Assembly (NCBI GenBank): GCA_900550765.1
Contig: URTC01000023.1
Coordinates: 1 to 11,594 of the forward strand
Reading direction: 5' to 3'
Source: an uncultured Clostridia bacterium
GTDB taxonomy: Bacteria > Bacillota > Clostridia > Christensenellales > QALW01
Length of the DNA stretch: 11,594 nt
A program made the position numbers and the translations under genes. Shown here one piece after another: positions 5,651 through 11,594 of this stretch. The stretch's first letter is position 1; each line of letters starts with the position of its first letter. A model generated the notes under the pieces. That model had not been told where the DNA came from. It did no database searches and saw nothing but the letters and a program-made list of their open reading frames with translations.

Positions 5651-5955
5651 TTATAAACAAAATTCAACATTTTTCATTGATTCCTCAAAAACATCCTCGC
5701 AACCAGAAGCAGCTACAGGCAAGAAAGGAACATCTTCCATATAATCACCTCCCGGATCAGAATAATATACATAATCCACACCATAATCATGCGCGTCTCT
5801 TACGTGTGAATAATTTACATAAGAATCTATAACCGAAAGGATTTCAGAATGGGTCATATTATGAAAAACGCGAGCAATAAGCCCCGGCAAAAGTCGTTCG
5901 GAATTGCGACATTTGCGCAAATAGGGTATCGCTCGCAATTGTTCGCAAAAGACAA
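5651..5955 (-). pseudogene. rep: Detached C-terminal part of rep (last 96 codons)
   Basis: The minus frame continues from the right attachment core (VFCE, the same residues that end the 319-aa Rep) as QLRAIPYLRKCRNSERLLPG and runs to a TAA at 5651-5653. Joining the two cores gives one uninterrupted 415-residue Rep in frame. The only upstream start in this frame is a TTG at 5998, which is itself part of a -35 box and has no ribosome site, so independent translation is doubtful. The fragment begins basic (about residues 1-25) and ends acidic (VDYVYYSDPGGDYMEDVPF, EDVFEESM). It may form the initiator's C-terminal domain. In the integrated state it is probably only a transcribed leader. Confidence 0.75.
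5942..5955 (+). repeat. attR core, 14-base direct repeat
   Basis: This is an exact copy of TTCGCAAAAGACAA at 1229-1242. At this end the core is followed by G and TTTTGCGAA (5957-5965), making a perfect 9-base inverted repeat around GACAAG. Confidence 0.8.
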
Positions 5956-5956
5956 G

Positions 5957-5972
5957 TTTTGCGAATAGATAG
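5957..5972 (+). repeat. Right half of the interrupted dif-like host site (attR arm)
   Basis: TTTTGCGAATAGATAG is the exact reverse complement of 1222-1237. It lies between the captured promoter and the prophage, and is the host-derived half-site. Confidence 0.85.
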
Positions 5973-5976
5973 ATAT

Positions 5977-6005
5977 ATTTTAAAGGAAAATATGTCAACT
6001 GTCAA
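5977..6005 (-). promoter_or_regulatory. Strong promoter, originally of the xerS-like gene, now reading into the prophage
   Basis: On the minus strand TTGACA (6000-6005) and TAAAAT (5977-5982) are 17 bases apart. A second TTGACA follows at 5993-5998 but has a poorer -10. The region lies on the host side of the right attachment core. In the uninterrupted chromosome it would point through the dif-like palindrome at the recombinase gene, and in the prophage state it points at the phage structural genes. The palindrome lies immediately downstream of the -10 box, so recombinase binding could repress it (inference). Confidence 0.8.
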
Positions 6006-6028
6006 GAAAAATGTTATAAAATAAGTGT

Positions 6029-6059
6029 AAAAGACTTATCCAAAAGACAAGTCTTTTTT
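6029..6059. terminator. Rho-independent terminator after rnhA
   Basis: AAAAGACTT (6029-6037) pairs with AAGTCTTTT (6049-6057) around an 11-base loop, with T6 on the plus strand and T4 on the minus strand. It lies 10 bases past the rnhA stop, separating the rnj-mltG-rnhA cluster from the recombinase promoter. Confidence 0.7.
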
Positions 6060-6068
6060 ACTGAAGAA

Positions 6069-6512
6069 TTATAAAGTTGTTTTCAGCTCTTTAACGGCAT
6101 TAGTAGCCAGTTTATCACATCGATTATTCAATGCATTGTCAGCATGCCCCTTTACTTTGATAAAATGAATTTTATGGATTTGAAAAAATTCGTATAGCTT
6201 TAGCCATAGATCTTTGTTAGGAATGTCTACATCATTCTTTTTCCAGCTCTTTTTTTTCCAGCCATAAATCCAGCCTTCATTAAAGGCGTTGACTAAATAA
6301 GCGCTGTCAGAATACAATTCAATTTCACAGGGTTCTTTTAATAAGGACAATGCTTCGATAGCCGCGGTAAGTTCCATTCGGTTGTTGGTAGTATCTGTTT
6401 GAGCACCGCTTATTTCCTTAGATATATTTTGATAAAGCAACACGGCTCCCCATCCGCCTATTCCCGGATTGCCGGAACAGGCACCGTCAGTGTATATTTT
6501 TACTTTTTTCAT
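6069..6512 (-). CDS. rnhA: Ribonuclease HI
   Basis: This 147-residue enzyme cleaves the RNA strand of RNA-DNA hybrids (R-loops, primers). The metal-binding catalytic residues are all visible: D9 ([11 protein letters not shown]), E47 (NRMELTA), D69 (YSDSAYLV) and D133 (NNRCDKLA), with H123 in VKGHADN in place of the E. coli flap histidine. Length is close to the E. coli enzyme (155 aa), including the basic protrusion WKKKSWKK at 85-92. Its ATG overlaps the stop of mltG by 4 bases (ATGA), so the two are translationally coupled. A terminator follows directly. Confidence 0.95.
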   Translation of the reverse strand: MKKVKIYTDGACSGNPGIGGWGAVLLYQNISKEISGAQTDTTNNRMELTAAIEALSLLKEPCEIELYSDSAYLVNAFNEGWIYGWKKKSWKKNDVDIPNKDLWLKLYEFFQIHKIHFIKVKGHADNALNNRCDKLATNAVKELKTTL

Positions 6513-7828
6513 CCATTGCCCTGCGCTTTATCGTAAGCAGCCCAAACAGACTGATATTTATTTTTAATGGCCACATGCTCCTCATACGTCTTGGAATAAG
6601 CCACTTCTCCCGTATAAGGATCGGTTAAAGTAAAGTAGAGATATCCGCCGTTTAAAGTATCTTCATCTGGATACAGTACAGCGCGAATTGCTTCTTTGCT
6701 GGGGCTGCAAATAGGTCCAGCAGGAATGCCGGAAACCAAATATGTATTATAAGGAGAATCTACTTTTAGTTCTTCTGCAGTAAGAACCAGACGTTTTACG
6801 CCGAGGGCATACTGCACTGTAACATCAGATTCTAAACGCATATTATTTTTAATACGGTTATGGAATACTGCGGAGATCTTATAAAAATCCTCTCCTCTTC
6901 CCTCTTTTTCTACAATGGAGGCTAAAGTAAGTACCTGATGCATAGAAAGACCCAGCTCATTGGCGCGTTCGGTAAAAGCGGGCGTATAGATATCATTGAG
7001 CCTGGAAAGCAATTTGTTGATTACCGTTTGATTAGATGATCCAACATAAAACTCGTAGGTATCCGGAAACAGATATCCCTCTAATAAATATTTTAAATTT
7101 CCCATATCGTAAAGGGGCGGTACAAAATAAAAATCCGCGTAATTTCGGGCATTCTTACATTCATTTAAAAAGCTTTCAGCTGATTCAATAACATTTGATG
7201 CGGCCAAAATTTCAGCAAAATCTTCAATCGTAGTACCCTCGATCAAGGTAACACTGCCTACAGAAGCAGACGCAGTAGGCCGTGTGATTACATCTAAGAT
7301 ATCCTGTGCACTCATAGTTTTATCTAATATGTATTCACCGCTTTGTATTTTTGAAGCAACACTAGTAAAGTCTGCCAAAAGTTTAATTCCCCAAGAGGTT
7401 TTAACTAAGCCGCATTCTTCCAGCTTGTTTGCTACGTAAGACATGGACGCACCTTTATTAATGGTAAAAAGCACAGGGGAATCATCATGTTTGCTAACCG
7501 GAGAAAATAAGGCAGAAAGTACAAACGAAATACTGGAAATAAATACTGTTAACACAAGAATTCCACTGATTAGATAAATCGTTACGGGTCTTATTTTACG
7601 CCATGTTTTTTCCGTATCCCGTCCGGTTCCAATCCAACCGCCTATTTTAATTAAAATATTCCGGCGTAATCTTTTCAGCCACAGCTTGAATTCCTTAAAA
7701 TTTTTAAAAGGCATTTCCCATTTACGCTTTGCCTTTTTCGGTTTTTCGCCTTTGGGTAAATGCGTTTGGACATTGTGGTCTTTTTTTAGCTCTTTTTGAG
7801 GTTTTTTATCAAAACTACTATACTTCAT
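6509..7828 (-). CDS. mltG: Endolytic murein transglycosylase MltG (YceG-like)
   Basis: This 439-residue membrane enzyme cuts nascent glycan strands and sets peptidoglycan chain length. A long, strongly basic cytoplasmic N-terminus (1-81) precedes one membrane helix (about 83-107, [19 protein letters not shown]). A LysM-like part (about 118-185) follows, then the YceG catalytic domain with [12 protein letters not shown] (249-260), catalytic Glu307 in [29 protein letters not shown] (323-343) and [10 protein letters not shown] (367-376). It overlaps rnj and rnhA by 4 bases each. The extended basic N-terminus is common in Bacillota homologues. Confidence 0.95.
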   Translation of the reverse strand: MKYSSFDKKPQKELKKDHNVQTHLPKGEKPKKAKRKWEMPFKNFKEFKLWLKRLRRNILIKIGGWIGTGRDTEKTWRKIRPVTIYLISGILVLTVFISSISFVLSALFSPVSKHDDSPVLFTINKGASMSYVANKLEECGLVKTSWGIKLLADFTSVASKIQSGEYILDKTMSAQDILDVITRPTASASVGSVTLIEGTTIEDFAEILAASNVIESAESFLNECKNARNYADFYFVPPLYDMGNLKYLLEGYLFPDTYEFYVGSSNQTVINKLLSRLNDIYTPAFTERANELGLSMHQVLTLASIVEKEGRGEDFYKISAVFHNRIKNNMRLESDVTVQYALGVKRLVLTAEELKVDSPYNTYLVSGIPAGPICSPSKEAIRAVLYPDEDTLNGGYLYFTLTDPYTGEVAYSKTYEEHVAIKNKYQSVWAAYDKAQGNG

Positions 7829-9495
7829 ATTTCGATTATCATCGGCAAAATCATCGGTGTACGTTTTGTTTTTGCGTACAGGAATTCTTTTAGCTGATGC
7901 CTTATTTCATTTTTTATATAGGGCCAATCGCGCAGTTTATCACTGCTTAATTTTTCAATAAAAGTCTGTACCATTTGTTTGGAATGGTTGATGAGATCTT
8001 CATTGTCTTTCATATAGATAAAGCCCCGGGAAATAATATCCGGTTCTGTAAGAAGCGCACCATCAATGCTGGAAAGCGTAATACAAACAACGACAAGACC
8101 GTCTTGCGAAAGCAGCCGTCTGTCCCGAAGAACGACATTTCCCACATCTCCGATTCCCAGACCGTCCACCATAATGACGCCGCTGGGAACATTTCCGTTA
8201 AAGCGAGCGCCGTCTTTTGAAATTTCCAGAACATGTCCTAATTCCGGCATAAAAATATTGCCGTTGTCAAGTCCTAATTTTTCCGCAAGCAGGGCATGCT
8301 GCATTAAATGACGGTATTCCCCGTGAACGGGCATAAAATATTTAGGTTTGGTAAGGCTTAAAATCAGTTTCAGCTCTTCCTTGCAGGCGTGGCCTGAAAC
8401 ATGTACGGCATCCAGTGCTTCGTAAATTACAATAACGCCTAAACGATATAAATTATTAATGACCCGGTAAACCATCCGCTCATTTCCGGGAATTGCCGAA
8501 GCGGATACGATCACCATATCGCCCTTAGTCAGTTTTACTTTTGTATGATCTCCCGTTGCCAGACGCGAAAGACCGCTCATCGGTTCCCCCTGCGATCCGG
8601 TAGTGATAATAACCACTTTTTCCTTTGGCATGCTTTCAGCTTTTTCCGGTGTTATAATGGTTTTCGGGTTGACGTTCAACTCGCCCAACTCTGCTGCTAT
8701 TTTAGAAACGTTTTCCATACTGCGTCCTAAAAAGCAGACCTTACGACTATATTTTTCTGCATAATCGACAATTTGCTGAATTCTGTGCACATTACTGGCA
8801 AAGGTAGCTACGATAATACGTTTATCGATACCCTCATCAAAATATTTTTCAAAGCATTCCCCTACCTTGCTTTCACTCATCGTAAAGCCTTCACGCTCAG
8901 CATTGGTACTGTCGGACATCAGCAACAGAACGCCTTTTTCACCATAACGTGCAAAAGAAGCAAGATCGATGACCTCACCGTCAACGGGAGTATAGTCTAC
9001 TTTAAAATCACCGGTATGTATCACAACTCCGATTGGAGTTGTGATTGCCAAAGCAACAGCTCCGGCAATGGAATGATTGGTTTTTATAAATTCAATGGTA
9101 AAACATCCGATTTTTACAATATCCTTAGCCTGAATACAGTTGATTTTTACAAGATTCTGCATCCGGTTTTCCTTCAGTTTGTTTTCAATCAGAGCCTGCG
9201 TCAGTTTTGTACAGTAAATCGGGGCATTTACCTGCTTAAATACATAAGGGATTGCTCCGATATGATCTTCGTGTCCATGGGTGATTATAACTCCGCGCAG
9301 TATGTCTGCATTTTTTTCCAAATAGCTTACGTCCGGAATGACCAAATCAATCCCATAAAGATCCTCTTTAGGAAACATAGAACCGCAGTCGACAACAATT
9401 ATATCATTACCGTACTCAATGGCCGTCATGTTTTTACCGATTTCTTCAATGCCACCGAGTGGTATTACGCGAAGCTTGTTTTTACTTTTCGCCAC
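7825..9495 (-). CDS. rnj: Ribonuclease J
   Basis: This metallo-beta-lactamase/beta-CASP RNase (556 aa) has 5'-3' exo- and endonuclease activity in mRNA turnover and rRNA maturation. The start is the GTG at 9495 (protein MAKSKNKLRVIPLGG), because AGGAGG lies 7 bases before it. The longer reading from 9540 would begin inside the promoter. Visible motifs are the zinc site HGHEDH at 73-78, DSTNAEREGFT and GSQGEPMSGLSRLA of the beta-CASP domain, and HVSGHA. Length matches RNase J1/J2 (~555 aa). The gene leads the cluster with mltG, whose ATG overlaps its stop by 4 bases. Whether it corresponds to J1 or J2 cannot be decided here. Confidence 0.96.
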   Translation of the reverse strand: MAKSKNKLRVIPLGGIEEIGKNMTAIEYGNDIIVVDCGSMFPKEDLYGIDLVIPDVSYLEKNADILRGVIITHGHEDHIGAIPYVFKQVNAPIYCTKLTQALIENKLKENRMQNLVKINCIQAKDIVKIGCFTIEFIKTNHSIAGAVALAITTPIGVVIHTGDFKVDYTPVDGEVIDLASFARYGEKGVLLLMSDSTNAEREGFTMSESKVGECFEKYFDEGIDKRIIVATFASNVHRIQQIVDYAEKYSRKVCFLGRSMENVSKIAAELGELNVNPKTIITPEKAESMPKEKVVIITTGSQGEPMSGLSRLATGDHTKVKLTKGDMVIVSASAIPGNERMVYRVINNLYRLGVIVIYEALDAVHVSGHACKEELKLILSLTKPKYFMPVHGEYRHLMQHALLAEKLGLDNGNIFMPELGHVLEISKDGARFNGNVPSGVIMVDGLGIGDVGNVVLRDRRLLSQDGLVVVCITLSSIDGALLTEPDIISRGFIYMKDNEDLINHSKQMVQTFIEKLSSDKLRDWPYIKNEIRHQLKEFLYAKTKRTPMILPMIIEI

Positions 9496-9531
9496 AAATA
9501 GACCTCCTATTTTGTATATTATTTTAATTAA

Positions 9532-9560
9532 ATTATACAACAGTTAGGTAAAATTTGCAA
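9532..9560 (-). promoter_or_regulatory. Promoter of the rnj-mltG-rnhA cluster
   Basis: On the minus strand TTGCAA (9555-9560) and TATAAT (9532-9537) are separated by 17 bases, with the rnj GTG 36 bases beyond the -10. The -10 is perfect and the -35 matches 4 of 6. Confidence 0.7.
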
Positions 9561-9592
9561 GCAATTAAATTTGTACAAAGTATCGAAGCCTG

Positions 9593-11530
9593 TCACTTCT
9601 CTTTGTTTATACGATCCTTTATAAACTCCTCGGTGATATCGGCAGCGTACTCTTCCCTGGCAAAGCGGCCGTAAGCAGTAAAGGAATAGCCGTTATTCGA
9701 CGGGATTACTGTAATAAAACCGCCTTTGTACTCTGCCTGAATCCCTGTGCTGTTTTTATCCTTGTTCAAGGCAAAAATTGTTGCACATTTTTCTTTGGGA
9801 TCACATTCAAAATCCAGTTTTGCAACGATTGTTTCGTTCGGCGCTTCCAAAGCTCTCGAATCCAGAAAATAAGCCAGTGTTTCGGCAAAAAAGGAAGGTT
9901 CAAATTCTAAAAGAGCGGCGAAGGAATGAAGACTCTCCAGCTGCTGCATTGTATTTCCCTTATGCTGCATGAGTTTAAGCACTCGCAGGCCATTGGTCTG
10001 GGCTAAATTACGGATCTCTTCCGAAGCATAATCCGGCAAAAAGACTTCTTTCCCGTCATAAAAGGCTGTAAGACGTATTTTAAGGCGCATAAAGTCGTCC
10101 GTAGATATACGGCTGCCATCAGTGGCAAAAACGCTCTGTACCGTCCCATTTTGTGCAATGACAGCTGCACGGTAAAGCCGATTCAGCGGTGCGGTAAACT
10201 CTGATACGCGCCGGGGGACGATATTATGCAGGCGATACGCTTCATTGGTATACAGTTCTACATTGCTTTTGGAAAAAGGGATAGAATTGTTAAGGAAATA
10301 CTCAAAGTCTCCGTCAAGAGAATGAAGGCGGATCATTTTCCCCCTTTTTAAAGAAAAATCGTTGGTTTTAAAATCAATCTTTTTTTCCTGCTGAGAGGAA
10401 ATATTCAAACCGTTCTCATCCATCAGGTCGATAAAAAGATTTTCTCCTGCTGTACGGATATATACCGCTTTCATTTTATAGACTGCTGCATAATACCGGC
10501 AGGAAGAAATCTGAGAAGAAGAAACGTATACGGTAGAGCCGCACAGACTGTAATAAGAGGATATCAGCATTGCCAAAGAACCTGCCAGCCTCTCCCCGCT
10601 GCTGCAAACAAGAATCTTTGCCGCCGGATAAGATGATGCGATCGCCGCTAACGTACTGTGGTCAATTTCATGGTTCCAAAGTCCGGTGATTGTGCCGTTA
10701 TTCCAAAGCGTATGATGAACAGGATTTCCCGAAGTCTTTTTTCCCTCTACCGTTGCATTTCGTTCGATTTCTATATTATTAAAAACAGAGGCTCCGGTTA
10801 TCAGCTGTGTGTTGCGGTTTAGAACAACATGAGATCCGACGATATTATTTCCGCCGAAAAGCGTTCTTTCTGCTTTTGTTTTACTGCCCATTACGGCATT
10901 TATACAGTCGCTGTCAAGCAGGACAGCTTGATTCCAAAGCACAGCCCGTTCGACGCGGCTGTTTTCAATGATACAGCCGCTGCCGATTACTGCGTACGGT
11001 CCTATTGTGCTCTTTCCGGTGATTACGGTGTTTTTACCGATATATACCGGTGAGACGACTTTTACCTCTTCTCCTAAGGAAACATTTTCTTCAAAAACAT
11101 TTCCCATTTCCCGGCCGAATACCTTTCCTTCCAGTAAATCCCACTGTGCCTGCAGATAGGCTTCCGGTGTTCCGAGATCGCTCCAGTAATCCTCGGTAAT
11201 GTAGCCATACATGTTAGCGTTTTCTTTTAAAAGAAGCGGAAACAGATCATTGCTGAAATCAAAGACCGTACCAGCAGGTATTTTTTCAAGGATCTTTTTT
11301 TCTATAATATAAATTCCTGTATTTACGGTATTGGTGATTACATTTTCCCATTGAGGCTTTTCACAAAAAGACGTTATCCGTCCGTCGGTATCGGTTAGAA
11401 CTACGCCGTATTCCAACGGATTTTCCTGTTTGGAAAGCACAATAGTTACATCGGCATGGATGCTCTTATGATACGTAAGAATTTTGGAAATATCAACATC
11501 TTCGCATAACGTATAGAAAACGCGAATCAA
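9593..11530 (-). CDS. Sugar-1-phosphate nucleotidyltransferase / left-handed beta-helix / degenerate phosphomannomutase fusion (N-terminus missing)
   Basis: The recognisable protein begins within the nucleotidyltransferase domain: DVDISKILTYHKSIHADVTIV, EYGVVLTDTDGRI, EKPQW and NTVNTGIYIIE, then YWSDLGTPEAYLQAQ (about 10-130). Hexapeptide-type left-handed beta-helix repeats follow (about 145-265). The rest (about 280-645) resembles an alpha-D-phosphohexomutase, as in the mannose-1-phosphate guanylyltransferase/phosphomannomutase fusions of Bacillota and cyanobacteria. The mutase part seems degenerate: where a Ser phosphorylation loop (TASHNP) is expected there is IRTAGENL. The GG-x-GTRL nucleotide-binding start lies outside the readable frame. 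The apparent start is a TTG with an in-frame TAG at 11537-11539, so the gene is partial or broken at the window edge. The likely role is sugar-nucleotide supply for surface polysaccharide. Confidence 0.75.
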   Translation of the reverse strand: MIRVFYTLCEDVDISKILTYHKSIHADVTIVLSKQENPLEYGVVLTDTDGRITSFCEKPQWENVITNTVNTGIYIIEKKILEKIPAGTVFDFSNDLFPLLLKENANMYGYITEDYWSDLGTPEAYLQAQWDLLEGKVFGREMGNVFEENVSLGEEVKVVSPVYIGKNTVITGKSTIGPYAVIGSGCIIENSRVERAVLWNQAVLLDSDCINAVMGSKTKAERTLFGGNNIVGSHVVLNRNTQLITGASVFNNIEIERNATVEGKKTSGNPVHHTLWNNGTITGLWNHEIDHSTLAAIASSYPAAKILVCSSGERLAGSLAMLISSYYSLCGSTVYVSSSQISSCRYYAAVYKMKAVYIRTAGENLFIDLMDENGLNISSQQEKKIDFKTNDFSLKRGKMIRLHSLDGDFEYFLNNSIPFSKSNVELYTNEAYRLHNIVPRRVSEFTAPLNRLYRAAVIAQNGTVQSVFATDGSRISTDDFMRLKIRLTAFYDGKEVFLPDYASEEIRNLAQTNGLRVLKLMQHKGNTMQQLESLHSFAALLEFEPSFFAETLAYFLDSRALEAPNETIVAKLDFECDPKEKCATIFALNKDKNSTGIQAEYKGGFITVIPSNNGYSFTAYGRFAREEYAADITEEFIKDRINKEK

Positions 11531-11594
11531 TCTCGGCTAGGTGCAGAGGTAGATTTGCGGTAAGAGTTCCGTTGTGATGACGAGTGCCCTGTAT

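Larger units (their letters stand above)
1229..5955 (-). mobile_element. Inovirus-like filamentous prophage, about 4.7 kb
   Basis: The element is bounded by the 14-base repeat TTCGCAAAAGACAA, and the repeat-to-repeat distance (4713 bases) is in the range of small filamentous phage genomes. All genes point left and follow an Ff-like order: Rep, small ssDNA-binding-like protein, coat-like protein, terminator, pIII-like protein, small membrane proteins, Zot/pI ATPase, then a hairpin-rich non-coding region. No integrase gene is inside, so it probably uses the host Xer-type recombinase, as integrative elements exploiting Xer (such as CTXphi) do. No secretin (pIV) is present, which fits a host without a classical outer membrane or one that supplies a secretin. 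The boundaries are supported by the reading frame: joining the ends restores a longer Rep. Confidence 0.85.

Noticed and set aside
5651..5998. Independent 115-codon gene starting at 5998
   Set aside because: The start would be a TTG that belongs to a -35 hexamer, without a ribosome site. Its first 19 codons are host att sequence, and the rest joins rep in frame when the element is circularised.
2231..6011. Direct repeat TGTCAAGAAAAA at 2231-2242 and 6000-6011 as alternative prophage ends
   Set aside because: Both copies are the -35 regions of strong promoters (TTGACA preceded by T-rich DNA), and using them as ends would leave rep out of the element. The 14-base core explains the frames better.
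8773..9501. 242-codon plus-strand open frame opposite rnj
   Set aside because: It is antisense to the well-conserved RNase J zinc-site region and has a composition typical of a shadow frame. No motif or ribosome site was seen.
1..11594. CRISPR arrays, tRNA or rRNA genes
   Set aside because: No regularly spaced repeats, no cloverleaf with a TTCGA-type arm and no rRNA-like segments were seen on reading both strands.

Overview
The window is a Bacillota-type chromosome segment of moderate to low G+C. Evidence: RNase J, a Gram-positive style mltG with a long basic N-terminus, a XerS-like recombinase, and strong AGGAGG-like ribosome binding sites. The genus cannot be told from the sequence. Nearly every gene lies on the minus strand, so the biological order runs from high to low coordinates.

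Host part, right to left: a sugar-nucleotide pyrophosphorylase / degenerate phosphomannomutase fusion whose N-terminus is missing at the window edge (9593-11530); a tight cluster of RNase J (rnj), endolytic transglycosylase mltG and RNase HI (rnhA) joined by 4-base overlaps; then, beyond a prophage, a XerS-like tyrosine recombinase (130-1185). A CAP-domain gene end on the plus strand and a shared terminator close the left side.

Inserted between rnhA and the recombinase is a compact ~4.7 kb filamentous (inovirus-like) prophage, 1229-5955, bounded by a 14-base direct repeat. Its gene order resembles the Ff phages: rolling-circle Rep, an ssDNA-binding-like small protein, a major coat-like protein followed by a terminator, a pIII-like adsorption protein with signal peptide and C-terminal anchor, five small membrane proteins (22 to 76 aa, several coupled by ATGA overlaps), a Zot/pI assembly ATPase, a terminator, and a hairpin-rich intergenic region that is the likely replication origin and packaging region. 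No integrase and no secretin lie inside it.

Main discovery candidate: when the prophage is removed in silico, the host site becomes a perfect inverted repeat (17-base arms, 6-base centre, with a 28-base dif-like core of 11+6+11) lying between a strong promoter and the XerS-like gene. This resembles the difSL/xerS arrangement of streptococci. The phage therefore seems to exploit a single-recombinase Xer site. Its attachment core lies inside the phage rep reading frame. Integration cuts Rep from a predicted 415 aa to 319 aa, leaves the last 96 codons at the far end of the prophage, moves the host recombinase away from its promoter, and places the phage structural genes behind that promoter. The recombinase also carries a single in-frame TAA exactly where the catalytic lysine is expected, which may lock the prophage in place.
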